From NCBI GenBank assembly GCA_030490835.1, contig CM059972.1, positions 15,725,764 to 15,789,763 on the forward strand: a stretch of DNA of 64,000 bases. Reading direction: 5' to 3'. The position numbers and the translations under genes are program-made. This DNA comes from Annona cherimola (lineage: Eukaryota; Streptophyta; Magnoliopsida; Magnoliales; Annonaceae). Of the stretch, positions 24,008-36,653 are shown piece after piece (position 1 is the stretch's first letter; every line of letters starts with the position of its first letter). The notes beneath the pieces were generated by a model, which was not told the origin of the DNA, made no database searches, and worked only from the letters and a program-made list of their open reading frames with translations.

Positions 24008-24558
24008 CACATAATATTTCACTCTAAATTCCTTTCATGTCTATGTCGTCAATACAACCGTTATATACCCTCTTAAAAATATGATTTTTCCCATTTAAAA
24101 TTTTTAATTGAGACATTTTAACCTTAAGATGGCTCAATTGATGATAGTAAATCATTAATATGTGATATCAAATAATTTAAGAGTTATATTGAGATTGAAT
24201 TATTCTAATTAGGAAAGTTTTTAAATAATTTAAAATTATGAGATGTACGGAGATATACAGATGCATGGATGTAAGAGATGCTTGACACGTGAGAGCAAGA
24301 GAGCTGAAGATCAGAGCCAAAGAGAAAGGAGTGTGGCTAGGAGTGGGGGTGATGGGCAATGACAACTCTGCTTCAATGACACTTAAGCTCTAAGCTACTA
24401 GGGTTCAACAAAGTAAGAGAGGAGCATTGAGGGGCAAAAATGAGGAACCAAAACTCGAGATGCTAACTTAGGGCTTAATAGTGTGTATATAATATATATG
24501 ATATAATAATCAGGCCCGTTTCTTTATAATTGGGCTACATAAAAGTGATTCTACGTAA
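24008..24558. other. Mutator-type arm remainder and AT-rich DNA
   Basis: 24008-24190 continues the arm interrupted by the hAT-type insertion (ATAATATTTCACTCTAAATT, then a GATGATAGTAAATCATTAAT block also present at 60.3 kb). The rest shows no gene. Confidence 0.45.
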
Positions 24559-24559
24559 A

Positions 24560-25015
24560 CATCTCAAATTTTAAGATTTTGATGCTTGATGAAAAATTCA
24601 ATTTATTTATTATATTTAACATCATTTGTTTAGTTATAAGACCACGTTTCATTCAAATCCAATATGTGCATATGCCATATTTGCTCAAGAATATATATAT
24701 TCATGTGTAAATTAGGAAAAATGCTTAGATCCATTTACATATATATTGGAATATAGTAGTACTTTATAGAATCGTTTATCTATATAATAACAATATTTTA
24801 AATAATTTAGATTTTGAAAATACTGCTTAAAATTTAAAATTTAGTATTAAATTATTTTATTATGTTGATTTAACATGTTTATAGATAGAGCCCATATATA
24901 TTGATATTAGACAAATCAGAGAATTTTACTAATAATATAAGTGATGTTAAACATAATAGATAGAGTGAATTTTTCATCAACCATCTAAATGTTGAAAATA
25001 GAATATGTTACATAG
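24560..25015. repeat. Foldback family F2 copy
   Basis: Left arm contains GATGAAAAATTCAATTTATT and ATATTTAACATCA; the right arm contains their near reverse complement ending ATTTTTCATCAACC. The whole unit is an imperfect hairpin of about 450 bp. Related copies lie at 50845-51280 and 59062-59405. Confidence 0.55.
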
Positions 25016-26144
25016 AAATGAAGTTTCATAGAAGTATTCCTATATAATAATAATAACAATAATAATAATATGCAATTTGGATAAGTTCTAAATACTTGAC
25101 ATTACACGGGTATTTTACTTACAAAACCCTATCGACCATACTGGTAGATTTCTTGGAATTGAATGTACCTAATTTAGAGCATCTCATGAGTTAAACCGAG
25201 TTGCACCCCTACCCTTCAACTCTAGATCTGACAAGAATTTGGTAATAATCACGCATTGATCTCACCACTTTCCCCAACGATTTCGGCAGCTCCGACCTCC
25301 ATATAACCCATCAAATCAATTGTCTTCACTGCTGACTAAATATATAAATTCAGCAGAACCCATCACAGCGTTATGGTCATATCCTCCTATCCTCTATAAA
25401 ATCTGCACAAGCCAATCTGAACGCCCCTATCTTCCTTAGTTTGGCAGAATCCACTGAATCTGGAATGTCGACTGACAAAAAAATCCATTGTTTTCGATTA
25501 GTAAAATTCAACAATCCAATGAAAACCCATGCCATTATGGTAGATTACCTTAAATCATTCTTGTATATATATATATATATATCTAACTGCAACAGATTAT
25601 TTTTCTAGATGTTGAAAAAATGCTTGTGGGGCGAGACGAATGTTTCTGATGATTAATTCATTGACATGGCAATCTAAGGTGAAGAAATAAAAAAAATTAT
25701 TTGTATTTTTATTAAATAGTAAATAATTTAGTAATAATATATTAAAACGTGTAGTGTGGGTGGCTGAAACTTTTTTATTTTTTGTTTTTTAAAATATGTG
25801 GATTCTATCCAGATATCCCTTTTATGAAATTCAAAATTTTTTAAAATTTATTTGGTATTTTTATTTTTTAAAATTAGTAAATTTATAATGAAATAAAAAT
25901 TAATAAATTATGCATTGATGTAGTCATAAGAAATTATTTATGACAAAAAAAAATTTAAAACAAAATTAATATTATTTAATGAAGGTTATTTTTATTTAAT
26001 CTGGCTCACATATTTATTAAAAATTTATTTTTTGGATTTCTTGCATTGCCTCCATAATACGGCCGTCGTACGTTATCCGTACCCTTAATTAAAAAAATGT
26101 GTATAAATGATAAAGAGAATTCTAAAAAATAATTTTTATTTTAA
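25016..26144. other. Gene-free AT-rich stretch with a (TA)n run
   Basis: No gene-like frame or defined element was recognised. A TA dinucleotide run lies at 25564-25582. Confidence 0.5.
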
Positions 26145-26268
26145 GAGTGCATTTGGCAATAATAATAAAATGTTAACATAAAACTTTTTAATTTAAAACT
26201 TTCACTTTCTATAATATTCTTTTTTAATCATTTCTTCATATTCTTCTATATAATTACCCTAGTTTTTA
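26145..26268 (+). mobile_element. Left half of an M1 MITE split by a LINE
   Basis: Has the M1 start (GCATTTGGCAAT...AAAACTTT) as far as TATATAATTACCCTAGTTTTTA. The family sequence resumes at 33693 on the far side of the LINE. Confidence 0.65.
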
Positions 26269-27287
26269 TACTAAACTAATCTTATTCAATCCACAAAAAG
26301 GTAAAAATTTTCTCCGTCTAGCAATGAAAAACTTTAGCTAGGAGAGTTCCCAAAGTCGTCATCAAGAGGCATAATGGCAGGGCGTCGCGAGTGAAATCTT
26401 CAAAAGGTTTCTTGAATTGAGAGGAAACAAAAGAGGAAGACTAGGGCGAAATAGTGCTAAAGAAATACAGGCAGAATGGTAGGGGAAGAAACAGAATTCT
26501 GACCGAAGAACTACATATGCTCAAGTTAAAAGATCATCGGTGGAAAAAAAATCAATTCGGAAGGAAAACCGGCAGCTCTACACCATTTGGGCATCAAAAG
26601 GCTATTCGAAGGAATTCTTTAGGACTACAATATGGAAGATTTGGAAACTCAAGGGCAAGATAGGCCTTCAAGATATAGAGAAAAATCTGTATTTAGTCAA
26701 GTTTAAGAGAGAAGAGGATCTGAGGTTGATAATGGAATGAAGACCTTGACTTTTCAACAAATAGATTGTTGTATTTATTGAAATCAGGTCACCAACGGGG
26801 ATAAAGCACATCGAGTTGATAAAATCACTAGTTTGGCTCCAAATTGATAATATCCCATACTTAATGGACAAGCAAATAGTAGGGGAAATAGTTAGAGAAT
26901 CTTTTGATATTTGTACAAAGACAAATGTGACAGAACAAGAGGTTCGACTAAGAGTGGAGATTGACCTGCATAAACCTCTAAAAAGGGGAGTTTTTGTGCA
27001 AGGTTATAATGGGAGAAAGATACAGTTGGGTTTTTAAAATAAAAACTTCTAATATTTTGTTTCTATTGTGGGAAACTAGGCCATACTTACAAGGAATGCA
27101 AAGAACAAAAAGAAAAACAAGGAGATCAAAAGGAAGAAGAAATGTCATATGGGAACTTTTTGAGAATTAGAATAAAAGAAGTTAGAAGGAATGGTGAAGA
27201 AGATAAGGAGAGAAAAGTCGAACCAATAAGGTATCTGGGAATGCTAGGAAAACAAATGGGAAGCAATGAGTAGGGTATAATAGTAAG

Positions 27288-28803
27288 TAATAAGCTGCGT
27301 ATATGTCTAATTAAAATATTCGCTTTAAGGTAAGTATACGTGTCGTGTAAATAATAAAAGGTGAGTTGAGTATTGTTCCCACGAGGACTCAGTTAAACTG
27401 ATTATATCTTAAAATTTAATTGCCTTAGGAGGGTAGGAAGTTTAAATGAATGATTGAACTAAAATTGAATATTAACAGAAAATTAAATGAGTCAAGGGCT
27501 AGCAGGTTGTGCAGAAATGAGTAGGATTTTTTAATTTAATTATAGTGGATGGAAAATCAGGAATCCTTGACTATAGATTATATTAATTTGGTTATATTTT
27601 ACTTAATTGTGTACAGATTTATTAATCTAAGTTCATATATATTTATATACGTTTCCCAACATGTAGAAACCTAATCTCACCATACCCTATTACTATGCTC
27701 CCATGCAAAGAAGTACGGCGGGATTGATTAGTTCATAACCTACTCATGATTATACAGGTTTAAACGATATATTTCTATCTGTATTAACATTCAAAAATAC
27801 TTAAGTTAAAATTTCGCACTTTACTGTGAACCTCACCCAAATCCACTTTTTTCAAATATGAATCCAGATAATAAATCATCTTACAAGGTAGCTAAGCTTA
27901 TAAAAAATATTAAACACCACATATAAAGGTAAATCCACACAACACAAGTTTCCAACAACTAAATATTCATATTCAAATAAAAAAAACCAAATCAACATAG
28001 TTTATGAGTCTATGCATCTCAATCTCCCATCACCTGGAGTTTTAGCCCAAAAAAATGAAATTAAATCCCATAACAACCATATTTAGGTACATCCTAGCAA
28101 AGGAGAGCAAGAAAAAAAATACGAACAAAGAGAAAGAAGAGATAAAACTTGCTGGTTCCCATCACTCAAGCTGAATCTTCACTTCAAAATCTCATTTGGC
28201 TTGAAGTTCCTTCCTTTTCTCCCTTTTTGGCTACTCCCACGAGCCCTGGCTACTGTTCTCGAATCCTAAGAATTCTATTTATACCTCTCTTTTCAATTGC
28301 ATAAGACACGTGCAAAAATTCACATGTGTAGGAATCAGCATCGCGACGCCAATATTTCGGCACTGGGGTGCCGATATCCCTGGATACTTGCCGACTTAGG
28401 GTTTCTAAAATTTTCTTCAAAGGCGGTTTTCTGGCACCGCACATCGAGAATTGAGGTCGGGGCGTCAATCTCTCTAACTCCAAATCTATCTTTAACTTGT
28501 ACTACTGATTTTCTTTTGGGTTCCATTACTTGACCCAGACATCCAAAGTATAGCGTCATCTCTCTTTACCTACAATAACAACCAAAATAAGTAAATGTAT
28601 TCCTAAATGATGAAATAAAATTACTAAAATCCTAAAATCACATAGTTTTTATTGAATTAAACTAAAAAAATACATGAAATCTAACTACAATACATGAAAT
28701 GTGAACTTGATAAAAACTATGCAAATTCACAAAATTCTCTTGATCTAGCATTCAAAGTAAGCATAGATTGAGCTATCACAACTCTAATTTTGCAAAGTTG
28801 TCA
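27288..28803 (-). mobile_element. Solo LTR (family A), third copy, reverse orientation, inside the LINE
   Basis: On the minus strand it starts TGACAACTTTGCAAAATTAG and ends ATACGCAGCTTATTA, a decayed form of GCAGCTCGTCA. It is flanked by GTAAG (27283-27287) and GTAAA (28804-28808), a 4/5 match. The blocks around 27330-27390 and 27640-27700 match the 3' parts of the other two family-A LTRs. The end mutations are C-to-T or G-to-A changes, as expected after cytosine methylation. Frames inside are not genes. Confidence 0.8.
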
Positions 28804-28854
28804 GTAAAATAAGAAGAAAGAAACGATAAACCAAATTAATAGAATGATAATCCT

Positions 28855-29480
28855 ATAAGATGGGGGGAAGAATTCTATCGAAAACCCTTAAAGGAAGTCA
28901 CAAATCAATGGATGGGTAAGGGATGGGGTACGGGAGGAATGGAAGAAGAAAGAAAGGGAGGGAAGAGTTTAATGGGAAGGGAATACATGGAAGTAGAGGG
29001 AAGGTACAAAGGAGGGGACAAGAAAGGAAAAGAAGGAGACATCAAGGGGCTAGGTGCTAGGGGGAAAAAGGATACTGTATTACAAAGATGGGATGAAGAG
29101 AAAAGGGGGTCTGGAGGGAAAGTAGAAAAGAGGAGAGGGGAGGGGAGGTATGGAGGATAGAGGAAGAATGTCATGGAAGGGGGGAAACACAAAGAGAGGG
29201 AAAAGAGGAGGATGGAGTAAAGGGAGATGGATTCGGAGAATGACGGAGGAGAGACAGAAATAAATCAAATGCAACAAGAGAACCAGGGAGCTATAAGACT
29301 AAAGAAAAATTGCAAAAGATGAGCAAGATCAATACGAAAAGCAGGGATAGAAGATAGTTAAAAAATAGAATCAAAAGATGAGTGTAGCAAAAGACAAAAA
29401 GATAAGATGAGTATGGGAACTGAAGAGAACGAAGTGGGAAAAAAGTAGAAAAGATGGTTAGAGAGACTCTTAAAATCTCT
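28855..29480 (+). repeat. Purine-rich tract within the LINE
   Basis: The plus strand is strongly G/A-rich over about 600 bp (blocks such as GGAAGAAGAAAGAAAGGGAG). It lies between the ORF1 and endonuclease remains, probably the ORF1 tail or spacer. Long proline- and serine-rich frames on the opposite strand are by-products of this composition. Confidence 0.65.
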
Positions 29481-32400
29481 ACATAATTGTGAACCCTGAG
29501 GTAACTACTCAGCCTCGCCACGAATAAATTGTGTAATTGGCATGGAATTGCTCCATGATATTGTCAAGAGACAATATCCCATGGTTGTCTTCTTATCGGA
29601 GAAAAAAATAAAAATAAAAATAAAAGAGATTGAGATGATTAAAAGAAGATTACATTTTGAGGGTTGTTTTGTAATAGAAAGTGACGAAGGAAAGGAGGTT
29701 TAGCTCTCTTATGGCTGGGAGAGATATCTATGGCGATTCGATCTTACTTAAAGCAACACATTGATGCTCTTATGTATGGTAAAAGAGGGGAGGAGTGGGG
29801 AATGATAGGTTTTTACGGAAACCTGAAACAGCTAGGAGATGAGAATTGTGGCAATAACTAAGATAATTGAAAATTCATTTTGAGTTACCATGGCTTATTT
29901 AAGGAGACTTAAATGAAGTTTTGGGTGTATCTATAGAATTCAGCTAGAGCCCCAAAAGGCAAACTTTAGGGAAGGTGCAGATGATTGTGAGTTACAAGAC
30001 ATCGGCTATTGTAGTCCACAACTGTCTTGGAGAAATAATAAGATGGAAAGGGAGAGGGCGGAAGCAAGACTTGACAGAGGTATGGAATCTTCCATGTGGT
30101 TAAACTTATTTCCTTTTGCAAAATTACACCACCTTTCTTCAGTTGCTTCCGATCATTGTCCCCTTTTGCTATGCCTGGATGCTAGATCAAATTACAAGCG
30201 AGGTTGGAAATTATTTAGATATAAATTTTTTTTAGGCAAAATATAAAGAAACTAATAAGATTATGCAAAGAATTTAGAAAATAAAGGACCGAAATAACAT
30301 GACATATTTTAAGAGGATCAAATGGAAACTGCAGATGTGTGGAAGGGAACTTATGAAATGGCTTCTAGCATCAAGGGGAAAGATTAGCTTAGCAATTTAG
30401 AATCATCAAAAAATCCTGCAATTACTAAACGAACTGGATCCAACAAATGCAAGGGATCTCTTAATTAAGGAGGAAAGAATCATCAACTCTCTTCTTGAGG
30501 ATGAAGAGATTGGATGGAACAAAGAGCTAAAGTGAAATGGTTACAACATAGGGATTAGAATACTACTTATTTCCACAAAATAGCCACTAACCGTAGAAGG
30601 AAATACTTTATTGACATGTTAGAGACAAAAAGGAAAAGAATAATGGAGGATCAAGAAGAGATGAAGAACCAAATTTGGAAATACTATAATAATATTTTCA
30701 AAACAGCAGGATACATCAGGCAGCTGGAGGAAGATATTCAAGTGGAAATGAGGGTTGATTAGCAGCAGAACCAACGGTTAACAAGGAATTTATCACATGA
30801 TGGGGTTTGACAAGCAATTAAGAAAATGGGCCCCATGAAAGCACTTGGCCCTGACAAAAATGTCAACTGGTTTTTACCAAAAAAATTAGAGTGCAATGGG
30901 AAGAGATGTATATTAAGCATGCAAAGGCTTCATGGAGGCATGGACATGAGAGCAATAAGTTCAAATCTTAAAGGAGATTAACCGGACATACATTGTATTG
31001 ATTCTTAAGCGTACAAGAGCGAAAAAGTTGAGTGATTATCGTTCCATAAGTCTGTGTAATATCTTGTAAAGATCCTATCAAAAGTTCTAGCAAATATGTT
31101 GAAGACTTGCTTACCAAACGTGATCTCAAAGGAACAAAGTGTGTTCGTGCCAAGAAGATTGATTACGGACAATATGCTACCGACTTCTGAAGCTATGCAT
31201 GTGCTAAAAAGCAAGAAAATAGGAAAATTTGAAGAGATGACTATTAAAGTGATCGGGTTGAATGACATTTTGTTATTAAAATGATGAGGGCAATGAGATT
31301 TGCAGAACGGTGGATAAATTAGATGTAGGGATGTATGACATTCGTCTCGTATAATACAAGGTTTGATGAAACAAACATTGCCTCCAATTTTTCCAAGTAT
31401 CCTTAAGACAAGGAAATTCTCTCTCTCTCTCTGTTTATTCTTATTTCGTGATAAAGGTTTTTTTCAACCTTTAAAAAAGGAATATAGGGAGGGAAGACCG
31501 CATGAGATTAGAATGTGTAGACAGAGGCTAGCACTAACTCATTTTTTTGTAGATGATAGTTATTCTTCATTAGGGCATCAATTGACAAGTGCAACAACTA
31601 AATGTTATTCTTCAAAGATATGAAAAGTTGTCAGGCCAAAAAGTAAACATGTAGAAGATTTCTGTTTTCTTTAGCAAAAACACGAGAATAGAAACAAGAG
31701 CTTTAGTAGAAAACCAGCTAGAATTAGCAGGAAACTAGATAGTGACTTACTTTGGATTACTTGTTTGGATGAGAAAGAATAAAACATAAGCTTTTCATAG
31801 TCTAAAGGAGAAGGTATGACAAAAAGTCCAAGGATGAAAAAACAAGCTCATATCCACCAGGGGAAAAGAAATCTTGATTAAGGCGGTGGCTTAAGCAATC
31901 TCAAACTTCTTGATTAATTTATTCCTCCTTCCCAAGAAGTTGTGTGAAGAGTTAAGTGCAATGATGAGTAAATTCTTTTGGAGAGAGAAAGATAGAAAGA
32001 GAAGAATAAGCTGGCGTGCATGGAGCAAGATGTGTGCACCAAAATCTAAAGGAGGAATGAGATTTAGGGAGTTACTTGCCTTTAATCAGGCCTAAGTAGC
32101 AAAGAAAGCATAGAGACTAACAACTAAACAAGACTCTCTTTGCCATATATAGTGTTCAAAGCTAGGTATTTTCGAGATTCAAATCTTGAAGTCTGGAAGG
32201 CTAAAACAGAATATTCTTTTATATGAAGAAGTTTAGTAAAGGCTGTCTAGATTCTCAAAGAAGGTTGTAAATGGAGGATTGATAATGGATCAAGGGTAAA
32301 ATTTTTCTATAAAAATTGGGCAAATGGATGCATTAAGAAAATAGGTCCTCTCTCGACTAGATTCTCTGATGATTTTCTTATGAAGGCCTTTATTAATCCT

Positions 32401-33692
32401 GAGACAAAAAGATGGAGGGAAGAGGAGATTCGAGCTGTTGTGGGGAAGGAGGGTTGGGAAAAAGTCAAAGAAGTTTGTATCCTAATCCAGGAGGAGAATG
32501 ATCAGCTCTACTAGAGATTCAAACCAAATGGAGAATTTAGTATTAAAACGGCTATGCAATTGCTTTTGAAAAGAGAAAGAAGAGATCCGATGGGGCCCAA
32601 GGGGGAGAAGAGGGGAGAATCAAACACATTATGAACACAATCTAGAAGTTAAAAATATCAAGAAAAATATTGATCTTTGCCTAGAAACTGATGATGAATG
32701 CACTCACAACAAGGGCAAATCTGCTAAAAGGAAGCATCCAATTAAACGCTAGATGTAAGAAGATGTAACTCACCTATTCTGGAACTATTGCAAAACTCGC
32801 CCCCTTTATGAAACACCTATACTTAAATCTATGCATCAAATTATTGAAGATGATATTAGGAATGTAACACATTACCAAGCGAGACAAAAAAACAAATACT
32901 TTCTAGCTTTCTACTTATGCTTAAGCTGGAGAGTGTGGTTTTGCAGGAATAGGTGGCTCATTGATGGACAAGTTGCTGATCTTCAAGATTCCATCTTGTG
33001 GTGTGGCTCATATTTGCACCACATTTTTTCATCCAACATGTTGAGATATGGCAGGCTAATTGTCAATGAGAGCGTAGCAAGATGGAGAAAACCAAACAGA
33101 GTTTTATAAAGCTCAACGTAAATGGGGGTTGCAAACAATCTCTTCAATCTATGGAACATGACACAATTTTTAGAGATTGGTAAGGGAACTATGTAGCTGC
33201 GAAATGTTGGACAATTAATGGATGTTATGATTCACTTTGGATGGAGGCAATGAGTCTTTATTTGGATATCAAATGGACAGTTAATACGGGTTTTAGAAAC
33301 ATAGAAGCTGAGAGTGATTCTCTTATTCTTATCAATTTGCTTTTAGTTGCAAATGTTGTAATTCTTAATAGCCTGAAACATGTGATTGAAGACATCTGTG
33401 GACCCTGCACCAAGTTCAACCAGATAAACTTCAAGCACATTTTAGGATAGCCAATTCGGCTACTCATGAGTTGGCAAAGGTGGTTTCTGCGGAAGTGATC
33501 TCTAAAAAAAGCTGGTGGGACTCTCCTTCCAAGTTTTCATGAAACTGTCCTATCTAGGGATATGGGATGTCTTTTTGTTGAATAGTTCTTTTTGGCCTCC
33601 TTTTTTGAGCTTTGCTTCCAGAGTTTGTTTAGAAGTGTTTGGCTTTTTTCTAGATAGGTTTTCTTCCTGTGCAATATATGTTTCCTTAAAAA

Positions 33693-33881
33693 AACTACCA
33701 TACTTTTCAATCATTTGGGCAATTATGCATACAACTAACTTATCTATTTTAACTTCGTTCTCTTTACTTCTCATTATTACCCCTATCACAACACATTATT
33801 TTCTTCCAATTCAAAAACTTTTATATTAAAAACTTTTCATTCAAAAAATTTATCACTTTCCAAATGCATCCTAAATCTGAA
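33693..33881 (+). mobile_element. Right half of the M1 MITE split by the LINE
   Basis: Resumes with AACTACCATACTTTTCAATC and carries the family's tail to about 33881 (AAATGCATCCTAAAT). Together with 26145-26268 it makes one M1 copy. Confidence 0.65.
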
Positions 33882-33910
33882 ATTACTCATACAACTAAGT
33901 AAAGTTTTCT

Positions 33911-34180
33911 AGGGGCATGTTTAGATTTTTAAAAAAAAATTCAAGCCAAATTTTTCGATTTAAAACTTTTTGTTCTCAAAAACTACGTTATTTTTCAATT
34001 ATTTTTTCATATCTTCCTATATAATTACTCTACTTTTCAATCATTTATATACAACTAAATATACGATTAAACTATCTATTTTAACTTTATTTTTTTTGCT
34101 CTTCATATTATACCTATTGTATCGCATTATTTTCTATGAATTCAAAATTTTTTTATCTACAAGTTCTATCACTTCTAGAA
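33911..34180 (+). mobile_element. MITE family M1 copy
   Basis: Starts GGGGCATGTTTAGATTTT and contains the CTATATAATTACTCTACTTTTCAATCA block and the ATTGTATCGCATTATTTTCT block. Open frames across it are AT-rich artefacts. Confidence 0.6.
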
Positions 34181-34190
34181 CTCTTTTATC

Positions 34191-34440
34191 TAAGTGTGTG
34201 TTTGGTAGTAAGAAAAAATGTTAAATTAAAATTTGTTACTCTCCATAATTACTTTATTTTTAAGTATTTTTTACATCTTTATAATAATTTTTATACAACT
34301 ACCTATATAACTGAACTATTTATTTTTAACTTTATTCTCTTTACTCCTTATAGTTACCCTTACTATATTACATCATTCTCTTCAAATTCAAAAACTTTTT
34401 TATTAAAAACTTATCATTTAAAAGTTTTATAACTTCCCAA
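34191..34440 (+). mobile_element. MITE family M1 copy interrupted near its right end
   Basis: Starts TAAGTGTGTGTTTGGTAG and runs to TATAACTTCCCAA, where a hAT-type element has inserted. The last dozen bases of the MITE (AACAAACCCTT) follow that element at about 35827. Confidence 0.65.
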
Positions 34441-35818
34441 TAGGGGTACAACTTGGTCTAAGTAGGTTCGGAGAGGGATCGACCTACTCTTATCTTATTT
34501 TTTATAAACCTCTAACCTTTCCTATTTTAAGCTGAGTCGATTTTGGGCATACCCTACTCTATTTTTCAAGGATAGGCCAGTTCCCATTTCGGTTCCAAAT
34601 CAATTTCACAAAACTTATATGATATATTCATTTGCCAAAAAATTTATCTTATAAGGTTATCAAAACACAAGTACCTATTGAATGTTTAACACAATTATCT
34701 ATTTTACAACAAATAACTGCATATAAATCTGCAAAAATAAACTAAAATCTATGGCTAACAGTAACTACATAATTCCAACCACATGAATTCTAGATTTTCA
34801 GACACATACCAGTTTCATACATCATTCCAGCCATAATGAACTATAGAATAAGCAACTAATTACAGAAATATTGTAAAGCCAATTTCAACCACAAAATTCT
34901 TATATACATATAACAATTTAATAGTAATTTCAATACAAACAATGAATTTTCACCTCCAAAAAATTTGAAAAATAGCAGTCTTTGTTGCAAAGTTATAAAT
35001 TTAGTAGCCAAAGTGTCACCATCTTTTATTAAATTTAGTGGGTCTCGTCAAAATTCAATGTCAAAACTCAACACCTCTGTTGATTGTTCATGCCCCTTTG
35101 CAACAACTAGACAAGATTCATATCTATCCACCATGGCCGAAATAGGGAAATTTCTTTTTCTTCAAGGTTGGTTAGTAGCTGCATCCAAATCTGAGCTATA
35201 TATCATTACAACACTGCACACCACCTTTATTAGTTTTAGCAAAGCTATGACTCAACCAACGACGACCCCACCCTTTGCAAATATAAAAAGAAATGGGAAA
35301 GAGAAAAATCACGATGAAGCTGCTAGGATTCTCAGGGGTGCGGGTTGTTTGAAAAGAAATCACAAAGAGAGAGAGAGAGGTCAAGTGAGGTTGAGACAGT
35401 GAGAAGCCAAAGAAGCACGTAGCAACTTGATTTCAACTATGCTAGAAGGAAGAGACGAAGCAGCATCAGCATTGGCATGCTCTCCAGAAGTAAGAGAGAG
35501 CAGCATTGGCATCAGCATGCTTTGGGCGGCAGTGTGCACTAAGGTAGTTCGAGGGTGGGGGATAATGAGAAAGACGCTAGGTGTAGAGTCCAATAGTGTA
35601 TAATAATAGAAATAATATACATATATATTACAATTATTAATGTATACAATCTGGGTCGATTTTGGGTACTTGGCCAATAGAGCTGACCTTACCCAAATTC
35701 AATATGGATATTTTATATGTAGGACTAAACCAACCTTATGGGCAGGTTCTTTAGAGTCAACCCGACCCTAATAAGGTACCTAGCTCACGGGTACCTAGAC
35801 CGAGTTACACCCCTTACA
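34441..35818. mobile_element. hAT-type non-autonomous element (family H1), about 1.4 kb
   Basis: Left end TAGGGGTACAACTTGGTC; right end, inverted, TAAGGGGTGTAACTCGGTC a few bases inside the boundary. Flanks CTTCCCAA (34433-34440) and ATTCCCAA (35819-35826) are a 7/8 duplication within a MITE tail. Subterminal GGGTACC and GGTTCGG words match the element at 23139. A frame at 34965-35402 has no family resemblance and is not called as a gene. Confidence 0.7.
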
Positions 35819-35826
35819 ATTCCCAA

Positions 35827-36405
35827 ACAAACCCTTGATGTAAAATGTAAATGTTAGGAGAAACATTGGCAGCAGGAGTTGTTATATTATGGATGTGTGG
35901 TGGTTGTGTGGGGTGGCATGGCATACTGTAGGGTGCACATTTTCCATAAAATATTTTTTATTTTAATAATCTTATTTTTTGACTTTATCTCTATATTTTA
36001 ATTATTTTTTCTTTCAATTACTCCGTTTATTCAAACTTTATTTTTATTATTTCATATCAATCATACTATTATCAAAATATTCACTTTTTCGCTCCCCACC
36101 TCATCCCATACCATCAAAATTTATGATACCAAATGTATCATAGATGAGTGTCCATTCACGAAAGATGATAGGGGAAAAATCGTCCCTTTTACTTGATTTG
36201 ATGACACACCATTGACGGAAATACTAGTTGAACAAAATTGTAGATTTTTTTAATTTGGAGGACATGAAGCTTACATCATTCAAAGTTCGAGTGCCCTTAT
36301 ACAAATAACAAACTTAAGAGGTAAAAAGTGTTAATTACGAAAACTTGAGGGAAGAATATACAAATCCTCCATGAAAAATTTTCAAAGTTTACTGCGTATT
36401 AACAT
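35827..36405. other. Gene-free stretch with a diverged M1-like block
   Basis: 35935-36140 resembles M1 (CTTATTTTTTGACTTTATC...TCATATCAATCAT) but is strongly diverged. Nothing else supported. Confidence 0.4.
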
Positions 36406-36410
36406 CATAG

Positions 36411-36653
36411 CCTAAAACCTGTAGCCACTGTGTGCCATGATCGCAAATTTGAATCACAGTTCTAACTTTGACAGAGGTTGATTTTACATCATCCCCCGAG
36501 TTGTGGGTGTTTTAAATTCCTTCCAATGTAGGGTTTCATATAAATTCCACCTAGTGTAGGGGGTTTGCAATAAATAATCCTTTTCTATTATGAAGGTTTT
36601 GAATGTATTTGATTGTAATATTTATTGTCATGATGTATAAATCCCAATAAAAA
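36411..36653 (+). mobile_element. SINE family S1, copy 1
   Basis: Shares its 3' half with copies at 49327 and 62300: GAAGGTTTTGAATGTATTTG, ATTGTAATAT, then a TATAAATCCC-like stretch and a short A tail. The 5' tRNA-like head (GTAGCCACTG... and TTTGAATCAC) is degraded. Flanks AACATCA and AACGTCA may be a duplication. Confidence 0.65.

Larger units (their letters stand above)
26269..33692 (+). pseudogene. Decayed L1-type LINE retrotransposon, split by a solo LTR
   Basis: ORF1 remains at about 26430-27270: a DUF4283-like stretch (IELIKSLVWLQIDNIPY) and a CCHC zinc knuckle around 27060-27095. The endonuclease C terminus lies at about 29990-30246 (ASDHCPLLL). Reverse transcriptase motifs occur at 30780-32100 (MGPMKALGPDK, LITDN, an FVDDS variant of the FADD motif). 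The RNase H-like region with an AESDS motif is at about 33120-33510. Stops and frame changes break every domain, so it cannot be active. The 27288-28803 LTR interrupts it. Flanks AATTACCCTAG and AACTACCATAC within a split MITE act as a degenerate target duplication. The 3' end is a short A run. Net length about 5.9 kb, near full length. Confidence 0.85.

Noticed and set aside
28905..29277. Proline- and serine-rich minus-strand frames
   Set aside because: They are the complement of a purine-rich tract in the LINE and carry no recognisable domain.
34965..35402. 145-codon frame inside the 34.4 kb hAT-type element as a transposase
   Set aside because: No hAT transposase motifs seen, and the composition is that of non-coding element interior.
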